A DNA stretch of 64,000 bases, from contig NC_087070.1 in the NCBI RefSeq assembly GCF_963678635.1, positions 28,930,048 through 28,994,047 on the forward strand. The letters run 5' to 3'. The stretch comes from Symsagittifera roscoffensis (Eukaryota > Xenacoelomorpha > Acoela > Convolutidae). The notes under the pieces were generated by a model that was not told the DNA's origin, did not search any database, and saw only the letters and a program-made list of their open reading frames with translations. Shown in pieces: positions 44,790 to 55,962 of the stretch (position 1 is the first letter of the stretch; the number at the start of each line of letters is the position of its first letter). Position numbers and translations under genes: made by a program.

Positions 44790-44905
44790 CTGCTCAAAAT
44801 GCGACGAAATGATATTTAATAGAAACACCATTTCTTCCATTCCGCGAAAAAATTGTTCACTGGTGCAAAGTCTAATACCCGGTTGCAACATCCTTGGTTA
44901 TCGCA
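44790..44905 (-). pseudogene. Diverged copy of the 48.7-kb exon
   Basis: The minus strand reads MLQPGIRLCTSEQFFRGMEE, aligned to VLKPSIRLFSRKQLSSQNGR of the exon at 48648-48739; the DNA shares GGGTATTAGACT and GAATGGAAGAAAT. The acceptor position has lost its AG (ATAACC for CTAAGCC), a 1-base indel follows, and the donor is GTGTTT, so it is probably a dead exon. Confidence 0.5.
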
Positions 44906-45699
44906 TAGAAAAAATGCAATTAGACACAGAGGCGAAGCAGAGCTTCGAATCACTTGCGAAGGAACAAACGAAAGTCATGAAAAAAGATAGAAAAATCAGA
45001 TAACAAACTTGTTGCAAAAACCTTTTTTTTTTCAAAATTATACAAGCAACAGTTACTCCAACGTATTAATTGACTCCAACTTACGTTGTAAAGAAGCCGC
45101 TATGCATTAAAGTTTTCACAGGTCACGCGATGAAACAATTTGTAACACTGATGGAAAAAAAATAAAAAAGACTAGTTTTGAAGTTTTTTAGCTTCATTTT
45201 GAGAACCAAAAACTTCAAAAAATTCTTAGTGTTTTCTTAGTTTTTCTAGTCATTTTTCTTCCAATGTTTTTGTCAAATTTGCCTATATTACTCTGAGTGT
45301 CTAATATCCTTGCTGGCTATCCTTGCTTGTATCTGTGATATAAAACAAAAGGTGCTCGGCGCGTGTCTTTTCTTTTCTTCATGTCGATAAATGCCAGGCG
45401 GTTCCATAAACAGGGTGGTGTTTCTGGAATGTGGGTAAAACGTATCAGCCCCGTTGCATCGTATAACTTCTATCTGCAATTTGGCTTGTTCTGGTCTGGG
45501 CTATTTTTCTCTTGAATCATTCTTCTATGTTTTGATGTCATATACGGGAGAAAAAAAAAGAAACGCAAATAGAGAAATTAAAAACAAAAATTGAGAGGAA
45601 AATTTTGAACAGACAAAAAAAATTGGCTACTACTAAGTTAAAGTTTGCCCTTGGATAGTGATATACCTATTTTTATATCTAAGTACTTTGAAAAACTTT

Positions 45700-47330
45700 A
45701 AAATCTTTGAACAATTAGGAAACATCACATCTCGGAATCTAAAACTATTTGGGCAGTCGCATTTGGACGCAAGATTTGCAACTCCTGAGAGAGCTCTTAC
45801 AGTGGCCAACTACAGCGTTGAGAATTCTAAATTTTGAGAAACTTCAAAATAAATTTTCTAAAAAAAAGTTTTTTGAAAAAAATCAGAAAAAAAACGTCAT
45901 ATCTCGAAAACAACTAAAAGATTTGAGCAGCTACAATTGGAGGCAAGATCTCTCGCAATCCCTGAGAGTACTCTGACAGCCCCCAACTACAGGGGGTTAG
46001 GAACTACAAAAAAAACGTCATATCTGGAAAACTACAAACACTTGAGCAGTCAGAGTTGGAGACAAGATTGGCAACACCTGAGACCTTGAGACCATTCTGA
46101 TAGCCCCAAACTAAACGGTTGGGAAATTCAAATGCAGAAGAAATAAAATTAAATTTAACAAATTTCTGAAAACTTTTTGAAAAAAAAAATCACAAAAAAC
46201 GACATATCTCAAAAGCTACAAGGATTTGATCAGTTATAATCGGAGAGAAAATTCAAAACTCCTGGGAATTTTGACAGAGCCTCCTGACAGAGCCTCACTA
46301 TAGAGGTAAGAACATCAAATTTTGTGAAATTATGTATATCTAAGTTCTTTTAAAAATCTTGAAAAAAATCCTAAAAAACATCAAATCTCGAAAACTACAA
46401 AGATTCGAGCAGTCATATTCAGAGGCAAGATTTGCAACTCCTGAGAGTACGCTCACAGTTTCCGACTAAAGGATTGAGATCTTCAAAGTTTTCGAATTTT
46501 TTTTAAATCTTAAGTTTTTTGAAAAAATCATAAAAAAACGTCATATCTCGAAAACTACAAGAATTTGAGAAATAAAAAATGGAGGCAAGATTCGGAACCC
46601 CAATATTACCCTGACAGCACCTCTACAGCGTATAGAATTTCAAATTTTGAAGAAAAAAATAAATTCAAGTTTGAAAATTTGTTTGAAAAAATCACAAAAA
46701 ACGTCATATCTCGAAAACTACCAAGATTAGAGCAGTCATAATTAGACAAGGTTCGCAACCCTTGAGATTAATCTGATACCCATCAACTACAAGGTTGGGA
46801 ATTTCAATTTTTGAAGAAAAAAAATTCGTTTAAGTTTCCAAATTTTTTTTTGAAAAAATCACAAATAACGTCATATCGCGAAAACAACAAGGATTTGAGC
46901 AGTCATAAATGGAGACAAGGTTCGCAACCCTTGAGAGAACTCTGATAGCTCCCAACTACAGGGTTGAGAATTTGAGATTTTGAAGAAAAAAATTTTGATA
47001 TTTTTTTGAAAAAATCTTAACAAAAACGTCATATCTCGAAAACTACAGGGATGATTTGAGCCTTCACATTTGGAGACACGATTCGCAATCCTTGAGGAAA
47101 CTCTGACAGCACCCAATTACAGCAATGGGAACTTCAAGTTTTGTAAATTCTTTTGTAATTTGTGTTTTCTGAAAATTTTTGAAAAAAATCACAAAAATCG
47201 TCGTATCTCGTACACTAAAAGGATTTGAGCATTCTTAATTGGAGGCCAAATTCGAAACCTCTTGGAGAATCCTGAAAGCGTCCCACTATTGGGCTGCTTA
47301 TTTTAAACTCGGTGGAATAACCACTGAAAT
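45700..47330. repeat. Tandem array, about 165-bp period (array 1)
   Basis: About nine units marked by ACGTCATATCTCGAAAACTA, GATTTGAGCAGTCATA, GGAGGCAAGATTCGCAACCC and CAACTACAGGGTTGGGAA. Spacing of the first marker is mostly 158-185 bp. No coding sense. The array is followed at 47290-47480 by a tail shared with 50025-50200. Confidence 0.8.
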
Positions 47331-47480
47331 CAAACTGGAAAATCGAAAAAAATCTTAACCATTGCAGTATACGATATAGCTTAAACGTGCAAAAATTAGA
47401 CGTTGAAAAAGCTTAAACATGACGAGACAGTGAAGCCCGCATTTCAATATATAAAAGATTTATGTTTAATGACAAAGATT
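47290..47480. repeat. Shared tail of duplicated block, copy 1
   Basis: TGGGCTGCTTATTTTAA, CGGTGGAATAAYCACTGAAA and AGTGAAGCCCGCATTT are repeated in the same order at 50025-50200. Confidence 0.75.
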
Positions 47481-48647
47481 AAAAAAACACTGAACACTTT
47501 TGTTTCATTTTGCAAGAACTGAAACGACATGAAAAACAACAAAACTCACCTTTAAAAATTCAAAACGATTCTAAAAAAGCACTGAAAAATCATTGCAAAT
47601 GACAGTTAAAGTTCTCAAAAGCAAATTCAAAATAATTCAAAATCTTAACATTTCTTCGTTGTTTCAACAAAAAAAAAATTAAGGGAGACTAAAACCACAA
47701 AACAGACACTGGCTAAAAATAATCAAATGATTTTGAAAAATTATGAAGCCGAAAACAAACGCCAATTTTAATTCTTAAAAAAAAGAAACTACCATCAAAA
47801 AAAACAACAAGCTTACATAAAACGATAGCTGAACAACAACTCAAACTAAATGGATTTGAACCAATAATGATAAAAAAAGATTAACCATACGAGTAATTGA
47901 ACTATGATTTAAAAAAATAAATTTTCAACAAAGTAACAAAAAAGTAATTCGTTACAATTTCAACATGTCGAAACTAGGCAAAACAGAAGTAAAACAACAA
48001 GTAATTGAAGAACATTGAGAGACAGCACTCAAGTTGACAACCAGGACCTTTGCCATACCAGGAAAGTAAGTGGACCGGGAAACCTAAGAATTTGAAGTGG
48101 GCCGGGAATGCTCAGAAGGTACCACTAGAGATGAGTCAGAAGTACACTAGAGATAAGTCCTGAGGACAAAGATGAATACGGGAAAAAATCTAGTACCCGA
48201 TTGTATTGAATTTGCTTATCGCAAGGTTAAAAACAAAATCAAGGTTTCAACAAAATCAAAAATCTTGATGCAAACTCTTATTTGCACCAAAAAGAAGGCA
48301 GTGAACACAGCTGATCGAACATAATGCAACAAAAGTTCGAGACAAAGTTGTTACAAGAACTGAAAAAAAAACATTAAATAAAATTAAATTATTTCGTATA
48401 AAAGAACGCTCTGAGCGGTGGATTTAGACTTTTGTCATATTTCATGTACGAATTAAATCAATACATATAATATCAATGAAAATAATTTGAAAAACACTCG
48501 GAAAATAAGACGACGAAACTAAAGCCGATCCTCCAGCGCTGAGATTCTACCGAAAACTTTCGGCACAAAAAAAACAATTTTCTTAAAAGAATCTTACCAG
48601 GCACCCAGCAACCTTACCTAACATGCAACCACTATAACTACACTCAC

Positions 48648-48739
48648 CATGATGTTGTTAGAATTATTACTATTTCGTCCATTCTGTGAAGACAGTTGTT
48701 TACGGGAAAACAGTCTAATACTCGGTTTCAACACGCTGG
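48648..48739 (-). CDS. Alternative internal exon of the host gene (phase 1 to 0)
   Basis: 92 nt. Acceptor CCTTGCGCTAAG at 48740-48741, donor ATCATG/GTGAGTGT, a very good site. Reads SVLKPSIRLFSRKQLSSQNG and continues NSNNSNNIM. The Asn/Ser run matches the style of the rest of the protein. It has the same phases as 43166-43380. A decayed copy lies at 44.8 kb, inside a duplicated block. Confidence 0.65.
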
Positions 48740-48949
48740 CTTAGCGCAAGGGCAAATTAAGCGTCGCAACTTTGTTCAAAATCAAAAATTTTCAAATCAA
48801 TATTGATCAATGATAAAATTTGACCAAAAAAGTTATACTCGTAAATGAGCTACTTTAAAAGTTTATTATTTTGCGGCAACTATACCAGAAAAACTGATGC
48901 CGAAATGTGAATTGTTGGAAATCAGAGGAAATAGCATTTAACTCACCTC

Positions 48950-50010
48950 CGGTGCTTCGAATTTTTTCGAAAAATCATGAAAAACCGCATATACCGGAAA
49001 CAAGATCTGCAAACTTTTAGAGTATTCTGACTGCACCCAATTACAGGGTTGGTAATTCCAAACTTTTTAATTTTTTAAATTACCATTATGAAAAACATAA
49101 AAGCGTCATCTCGATAACTTAATGGGCCTTTGGAGAAATTTGGAGGCCAGATTTGCAACCACTGAGAGCCCCTGAGAGCACCCTAGTATACGGCTGGGAA
49201 TTTCAAATTTCGTGAATTTTTTAAACTTATGATTCTCGACAAAAATTGAAAAAAAAATCATAAAAAAACGCCTTATCTCAGAAACTAAAAAGATTTGAGC
49301 ATTCATATTTAGAGGCAAGATTTGAGACGCCTGGATATACGCTGACAATAAGGTTGTGTCCTCATCAAGTTAGTAGTTTCAAATTTTGCTTATTTCTTTG
49401 TAGATAATTTTTTGGAGAATATTTTGAAAAAATCAAAAAAAAACGCCACATCTCGGAACCTAAAAGCATTTGAGCAGTCGCATGTTGCAAGATTTGTAAC
49501 TCCTGAAAGTGCCCTGACAGCACTCAACTACAAAATTAGGAATTTAAAATAATGAAAAAAAAATATATTTAAATTTTTTCTGCAAAATTTAAAGAAAAAT
49601 CACAAAAAACGTCATATCTCGGAAACTACAAAAATTTGAACAGTCATATTTTGAGTAAAGATTTGCAACACTTTAGAGTAACCTGACAGCACGACAGCAC
49701 CCAACTACAGGGTTGGAAATTTCAAATTTTGAAAAACAATAAATTTAGTTTTTCTGAAAATTTTGAAAAAATCACAAAAAACGTCACATCTCGAAAACAC
49801 AAAGAACGTCACATCTCGATTTGCGCAGTCATATTTGCAGGCAAGATTCGCAAACCTTGAGAGAACTCTGAAAAGGCCCAACTACAGGGCTGGGAATTAC
49901 AGATTTTGAAGAAAAAAATTAAAAAATCACATAAAACGTCATATCTCGGATATTACAAGGATTTGAGCAGTCATAATTGGAGGCAAGATTCGCAACCCCT
50001 TGGTGAATCC
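48950..50010. repeat. Tandem array, about 165-bp period (array 2)
   Basis: Seven or so units of the same repeat as array 1, with the same marker words. It lies between an exon copy and a shared tail in the same order as array 1, so the block was duplicated as a whole. Confidence 0.8.
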
Positions 50011-50024
50011 GGACAGCATCTCAA

Positions 50025-50200
50025 TATTGGGCTGCTTATTTTAATTTCGGTGGAATAAACACTGAAATCAAACTGAAAAAACTAAAAACAATTCTTAATC
50101 ATTGCAATATCTGATCTAGCTTAAACATGCAAAAACATGGCGAGATAGTGAAGCCCGCATTTAAATATATAATAGATTTATATAGAAATGCGAAGTTTAA
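50025..50200. repeat. Shared tail of duplicated block, copy 2
   Basis: Counterpart of 47290-47480. It is shorter by about 30 bp through a deletion in the TTAGACGTTGAAAAAGC part. Confidence 0.75.
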
Positions 50201-50239
50201 AATCTGTTATGGATACATTCACATCAAGTAGGACAGTTA

Positions 50240-50470
50240 AAAAGAGTTAATGAACGCAAGGAAACAAAAAAAATCACTTGACGTAATTTTTGAAAAAACT
50301 TTCAACCTTCGAATTTCCGAAGAAAATAATATGCTCTTAAAGCTGTTTAAATTTCAAAAACAACTTATTATTGGCAATTTTTTAATGAAACTTACTAAAT
50401 TAGAGAACTCGATCAATAAGTTAATTATTTATTCTGCTGGGAAACCAGAAAAAAACAATCCAAGGAACAA
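50240..50470. repeat. Dispersed repeat R1 (copy 3)
   Basis: GAGAACTCGATCAATAAGTT and TCTGCTGGGAAACCAGAAAA in the same order as the other copies; preceded by the AATGAACGCAAGGAAACAAA word also seen at 30.4 and 52.5 kb. Confidence 0.55.
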
Positions 50471-50754
50471 AAAAAAAGGAACAAAAAAAAAACAAGCGAG
50501 GAACAAAAAAAAGCAGATGCTTTCAAAGTGCCAAAAGCAATATAGTTTAACTAATAAAAAATACTAGAAAAATTAGGACCTTTTCAGTGAAAGCGATAAC
50601 TTTCTCAGTGAAATTGAATTCTGGATATTGGGCTTACTTACTTTGCCAAAAACAAGCGGAGTGAGGCTTCGCTCTTAACTCAGCTCAGTTCATTGACTTG
50701 ATCCTACTGCGATCATACTTTTGTTTACTATTCTGATCCTTTGCTTTTTCATAC

Positions 50755-50949
50755 CTGGCTGCACTTTCTTTGGGGTTTCTAGATCGAGTGACAACAATAT
50801 CGGTATCACAGATCCATTCATAGCAGCCGCATTTCCATTGGTAAGCTTCGTCGTTGTTTCCTTGGAGTCACTGCTAGCAATAGTGTCTGACGCAGCTTCT
50901 GCAGCATTCTTGGTGAAACTACCAGTGGACATCAGTTTTTTAGTCGCCC
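50755..50949 (-). CDS. Internal exon of the host gene (phase 1 to 1)
   Basis: 195 nt (65 codons). Acceptor GAGCGTAATTTCAG, donor GCCAG/GTATGAA. Encodes GATKKLMSTGSFTKNAAEAA, a Ser/Thr/Lys stretch, and SLDLETPKKVQP. Cassette-type phases. Confidence 0.75.
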
Positions 50950-51331
50950 CTGAAATTACGCTCAATTATGATAAGTTGAGCACTTTAGTTCTTTCTTCTC
51001 TAGATTGCTCATTTAGCGTTTTAAAGAGTTTTGCGTTTTTAAAGAGCCAAATTTATGATTTTACGATGAAAGCTAAGAAAAAGTGCACGCATATGATTCA
51101 TTACTTCATGTGAGGATCGGTCACGCCAAGAAAACAACAGCTTTCCAAACTCATCGTCAAATCTTGGAAGCAGTAGAATAATCGTGTGCACTTTTATGTC
51201 CTTTATTCACAGCACCCCCTGAGCTCTTCAAAGCATACAGGATTGACAAGACAGCCTTTTTAACTTGAGCATGCCTATGACAACTGAGCTTTAGGAGGAT
51301 AATTTCATCAAATTTAGAAAAGATTTCTCAC

Positions 51332-51520
51332 ATTTTGCACTACGTGTAATAAAGCTCTGAGTTCTTTGCACCGTCCCACTGTCCGCAGTCAAGTCACTGG
51401 AACTGTTTTTCCTCGCTTCTTGAGAAAAAGGTTTCGTCTCGTCTTTGGAAGATAGTCGTCTTTTCGGATCCCATCGAGAAGGCAACAAGTCCAAACTTTT
51501 GCGAATAGCACCTTTAGATC
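51332..51520 (-). CDS. Internal exon of the host gene (phase 1 to 1)
   Basis: 189 nt (63 codons). Acceptor TTTTCCTTTTAG, donor AAAT/GTGAGAAA. Encodes SKGAIRKSLDLLPSRWDPKR, then SSKDETKPFSQEARKNSSSD and TVQRTQSFITRSAK. Basic and Ser-rich, with several RxxS-type sites. Confidence 0.78.
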
Positions 51521-51884
51521 CTAAAAGGAAAACATTTGAAATCAATTACATAGACTCGACTCGGTAATCTAGATTTTTCAAGTACAGAGGCGGATCTGGG
51601 GTTTTCCCAAGGTGGCAAATTCTTAAAACAATGTATTCGAACCTCGGTTTTTCAAGCTCCACTGCAACATCTCAAAAACCTTATTTTCTGTTCTCCAGAC
51701 GAATATTGGGAAAACTACCGGTCAAACTTCCGATAGGTAATTATCCGAATGTTGCAAGAAAGCGCATTCGAAAAACAAATTCACCAGTGGAAAGATCCAA
51801 AAAACTGAAAAAAAGTAGGGCAAAAACACGACTTTTGCGGTTCGCCTAACATGTGCTTCTTTTTCAGTGACGTCTCATGTCGTA

Positions 51885-52132
51885 TTATAATATTCATGCT
51901 GTATAATTTTTATGGCGTAAGGTACAATTTTTAGCACTTAACTAGCAAATTTAATCAAATTTGCGTATAAACACCAAAATAGTGATCAGCTACCCACAAC
52001 CTATAAAACCATTATAGGTTGTGGGTAGCTGATCACTATTTTGGTGTTCAATTATACGCAAATTTGCTAGCTTAATTGCTAAAAAATTATACGTTACGCA
52101 TAAAAATTATACAATGAGTATTGTAACAAAAA
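51885..52132. mobile_element. Foldback element with perfect central palindrome
   Basis: The centre is a perfect inverted repeat of about 37 bp per arm (AACACCAAAATAGTGATCAG...TACCCACAACCTATAA and its complement) around a short CCA loop. Outer arms continue imperfectly through GTATAATTTTTATG.../...CATAAAAATTATAC. It can fold over nearly its whole length. Non-coding; family unknown. Confidence 0.8.
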
Positions 52133-52479
52133 CCTAACACTGATCGCCGCTCTGATCAGAGCTCGACCAGAACGAAAAATTACACGTAATGGAACTCTAC
52201 AAAAACTATACCTATTAAACGAACAATACGTAACAGAGCATCAGCATCTTTTTCTGACCAATTGTGAAACACACACGACGGAAAAATTGTCCAACACTGA
52301 ACTAACTTACAAGTAGCCTAGCCGGTTCTCACTAAAGTTCCGACCACATTTGAACATTAAAAAATATAGACGCTAGTAAATTGGGAATTATCAATTACAG
52401 TTTTCTCCAAAGATGTATTACCAAAATACTACCAGCTCGCATTACTCGCTCAAAAACAGCCAACTGACGGTTGGAAAAG

Positions 52480-53060
52480 ACTAATGAACGCAAGTAAACA
52501 GAAAAAAAAAACGCAATTGAACAGAAAAAATCTGAACTTTCCAATTTCAAAAAAAATGGATGCCCTTTAAACTCTTTGAACTTTTAAAACAATTTTTGAT
52601 AACATTAACCCAACAAGAGAACACTGGATCACCGGGTAAAGTTTTTATTTTGCTGGAAATTAAAAATTATATTCCACTTTCGAAACTAGAAATAGTTTAC
52701 GTTTTTTAGCGCCATTTCCATATTTGTATTTGGAGTGCTATTTACGTCACTTTCAGCAGATGAATTTCAATTGAACTCAAAAAAGGCAATAAAACCTCAG
52801 TGCATTAATATTTTAAAGACTTTTTCCTGAAAAAAAAAACAAAAAAAATCAGCAAGACCTATATAAGAGTCTTCACAACGTTCATTGCTCTTAAAAACAA
52901 ATTATTATTGGCAATTTTTCGATGAAACTTACCAAATTAGAAAACTCGATCAACAAGTAAATTAAATATTCCACCGGGAAATCAGAAAAAAAATCCACTT
53001 TCGAAACTAAAAGTCGATCATGTTTTCGTTCGTGATTTTTACGCTTTAGCTGTTTGATAA
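52480..53060. repeat. Dispersed repeat R1 (copies 4 and 5, adjacent)
   Basis: Two copies in a row: 52480-52760 matches 30480-30800 (GCGCCATTTCCATATTTG, GCAGATGAATTTCAATTG), and 52880-53060 matches 50340-50470 and 38150-38290 (TTGGCAATTTTTCGATGAAA, GAAACTAAAAGTCGATCA). Confidence 0.6.
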
Positions 53061-53284
53061 AAAAAAAGTCATACCATAAAAATTCAAATTTGAACGAAAA
53101 CAAACTTTTAGACTTTTTCCTTGGCCTTCTTTTAGTTGAAACAAAAAACACAATAAAATATAAGTTCCTTCCCACTCTCAGTGGCCTGAACATAAAAAAA
53201 ATCTTTGAAAGACTTTCCTTAAAAAAAAGAACAAAAAAAATCACAAAGACCTATCTAAGATTTTTCTCGACACAGAAAATTTTC

Positions 53285-53345
53285 TTGAGTTTTATATGGT
53301 TGCCCAGCCCTCTACGGGAATCAAACCACAGACCTCGATCATGCA
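53285..53345 (-). repeat. tRNA-like sequence
   Basis: The minus strand has GTGGTTTGATTCCCG (B-box-like) after AGTAGCAATATTATCG. It may be related to the 31.4-kb copy, which has GTGGTTCGAATCC after the same CTGTCT word. Confidence 0.3.
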
Positions 53346-54864
53346 AGTCGATAATATTGCTACTAAATCTTACAGAGCCGAAACAAAAGCCACTCATGAA
53401 GCCGAGAACTTACGTCTTTAAACTGCCAATACTATGCAGCCACCAAAATGAGCATTATTTTTATGCGAAATGGATTGGAAAAAGGTGAAAGATGTGCTAG
53501 CTAGTGTAAAGTTTCAAATAATCACAAACGTAATTTTTTAACTTTGGTTTTCGAAGAAATGGCCGATCGCGTCCCAAAATACACCAAATAACCGATTGAA
53601 AATTTTTCTTGCAAAACTTTTCTTCTCAACATATTTCAAACTCGAAAGAGAACGCAATTGTTTACCAACATACAAACCGGCTTATTGAACTATTTTTTAA
53701 GTTTGAAACGCAATATTATTAGGAAACTAATATGTTTGGACTATCGGATGTTTTAACTAGCAGGTTCAAGAAAAAATTTTATGAGTTTTAACAAAAAAGG
53801 CAAACGTCGATTAGATCTACGTAGAAGCTGTTCTCACGAGCTCAATTTTACCCTACCGCCACAAAATCCGCCCCTGTTTCACTAACAATTTATGGAAAAC
53901 AGTTATAGTTGAATAAAAAGAAAAACAGATCTTTCAACCAATGACAAAAAGTCAATGATATTGAGTGCAGTGATTGGCAAAACCACAATCCATGTTTATC
54001 CAGAGTAAATGTGAATAATTAAACTTTTCTAATGAAACTGAAAATGGATCCAATCGTCTCAAATCAAGTCGCAAATTTCGAGTGTTGATTTCGAGTGTCA
54101 ATCAGTTAAAAGTACATTTTATTTACTCTCGAATACACTACTTCAACCAGAAACGTAACATTCAAATTTATTGAAACACTTTCCATTCATTATTTCCCAG
54201 TTTACATCATCTGAACATGAAAGGAGAACCTTTTGTGATCACTACATAAATTTTATGTTAAGCTAAGCGCATGCTTGGATATCTAGAGCTACAGTAGAGC
54301 CTCCTACTTGTCGGACTTAGATCATAAATCATTCGCCCGTGTCTTTTCTGTCGCAAATAATTTTCCCAGACCAATTACAATCTCAGATGGTACAAATTGG
54401 ATTTTGCTGTTGTGAGATCCTATTTTATACTAATTTAAGAAGGCATGCTGGACGATTGATTTCGATGCGCATCGATTGCGATGAGGTTTCAATTTCTTCA
54501 AAAGAATGCTCAATTCAACACAAAGATAGACCATACCAAAATATTTGATCAGAAGTTCTTAGTGAATGAAAAATTGTAATTTGATATGACAGATTAACCA
54601 CAAAAAAAAAACGTTTTGATCAGAAGTGCTCATAAGCCTGCACCAAGACAGACTTTCAGCAAGTCACTTGCTCTTGCAAATTAAGGAATGCGAAATATTG
54701 ACATTTCTTTCAATCAAATTAGAAGGTGGTAGGCTGCCGTTGCAGTACATGAAGTGTTATAAAGAGATACAGAAACCATTAAAGAAATGGAAAACAAGAG
54801 TCATTTCGACCGATGAACATGTGATTTTCAAGAATAGAACAGGCAGTATGGCAGTGGTTCAAAC

Positions 54865-55140
54865 CAGTTGAGCTCAGTTCGGCACTATAAAGTTCTTCTG
54901 GCTTCTGATCGGCCAATAAATCCTCACTGTCTGAGCCAACCAAAACCTCTTTATGATTTATATCGCCAATGACTGCGGATGACTCATTGGGTATCATTAC
55001 GTGACAGCTTATGACATTAGCAGATGTTACGTCATCACAGCAGGTGATTAAAGCAGCACAATCTTCATCTTCAGCTTCTTCGCTCAAAACAGGCAAATTG
55101 TCCAGTACATTTTCCACGAGGTCACTGCTTTGATCGAAGT
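54865..55140 (-). CDS. Internal exon of the host gene, acidic (phase 1 to 1)
   Basis: 276 nt (92 codons). Acceptor TTTCGAAACAG at 55141, donor AACTG/GTTTGAA (weaker). Encodes DQSSDLVENVLDNLPVLSEE, AEDEDCAALITCCDDVTSAN and SDSEDLLADQKPEELYSAEL: strongly acidic, with several SxxE/D sites typical for casein kinase 2. No membrane segment. Confidence 0.7.
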
Positions 55141-55610
55141 CTGTTTCGAAACATTTGACTCAGGTGAACTCAACTCAATCAAGATGCCATTTATTTATTC
55201 TGCAGTTATAAACACTTTTTTTAACCTTCTTTATCAAGTAGCTTTGATGTTTAATGCACACACACAATTTACAAGATCAAGCAAACTCACTTGCAAAAGA
55301 TCATATGAAGTTTCTCAAGCTCTCAATCAACATTTCATATCATGCGATTAAAAAATTGGCATAACTGCTGAGTAAGACATATTTTATTATTTAGTAGTGT
55401 TCTAAAACTTAAATCCATATTTACTCCATTCGGTGCCAAACTAAAAATTACGCATCCAAGAGCGCGAGTAATATATAACCGTTGATGGCGATGGGGTAGC
55501 AAAGAATGAGTCTATCATCGCGAATCAATTATTTTAAATTGATATTACTAAACTAATAGATTTTGGAAGTGCAACCTTCTTCAATCACTCCTTGAGAAAT
55601 GCGAGCTAAC

Positions 55611-55962
55611 CAGAATGTTGAAGAGGAGCGCCACTTTGCAGCCTGTTCACGTTGTCCGCCAAGTTCTGCCCTTCAAATAGAGACAGTGGTCTATCATACA
55701 CACCAGCTGTATTCGTCCTCTCGGCTCCGCCATACAGCCCCCTCCTGCCCACGAACGCGGGTGGGCCCACATTGGGGTCGAATGACCTCGAGTGCTCGTG
55801 GGAGGTCAAGTCTGAGCTGGAAGACGACTGGTTATGAGGTGGGTTGTTCGGAAGAGCAACAAGGGAAGTTGGTCGGAAGTTAGCGAGGGCGTGATCAGAA
55901 GAGGCAGGGTGGAGAAACTGCTGAGCACGCAATTCGTATTCCACCAGTTGATGAGATGATTC
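55611..55962 (-). CDS. Most upstream exon found of the host gene (phase 0 to 1)
   Basis: 352 nt. Acceptor GTCGTTTTCTTAG at 55963 and donor ATTCTG/GTTAGC at 55610. Encodes ESSHQLVEYELRAQQFLHPA, FRPTSLVALPNNPPHNQSSS, and later GGAERTNTAGVYDRPLSLFE. It begins in phase 0 with an acceptor, so earlier exons must exist upstream, but I could not find them between 56 and 64 kb because retroelements fill much of that interval. The gene is thus 5'-incomplete here. Confidence 0.7.

Larger units (their letters stand above)
43381..48647 (-). other. Long intron with a decayed exon copy and repeat array
   Basis: Contains a tRNA-like segment (44281-44345, minus), a decayed copy of the 48.7-kb exon (44790-44905), and a tandem array with its shared tail (45700-47480). 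47480-48640 is A-rich with no gene seen. A minus-strand stretch at 45350-45480 reads WNRLAFIDMKKRKDTRRAPF in one frame, but I see no usable donor. Confidence 0.5.
48740..50754 (-). other. Intron with second tandem array
   Basis: Holds array 2 (48950-50010), its tail (50025-50200) and a dispersed repeat copy (50240-50470). A 105-codon plus-strand frame (50250-50567) is Lys/Asn-rich noise over that repeat. Confidence 0.55.
51521..54864 (-). other. Intron with foldback element and repeats
   Basis: Contains the left end of a CAGRGGCGGAT element (51586-51640), a foldback element (51885-52132), two dispersed repeat copies (52480-52760 and 52880-53060), a tRNA-like segment (53285-53345, minus) and the right end of a CAGGGGCGGAT element (53850-53880). 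The 144-codon plus-strand frame at 53054-53488 crosses these repeats and is not believed. Confidence 0.55.

Noticed and set aside
45350-45480. Extra exon reading WNRLAFIDMKKRKDTRRAPF
   Set aside because: An acceptor is possible (CCACATTCCAG) but no convincing donor follows and the phase chain does not need it.
53054-53488. 144-codon plus-strand frame
   Set aside because: Runs across a dispersed repeat and a tRNA-like sequence. Lys/Leu/Phe-rich without any domain.
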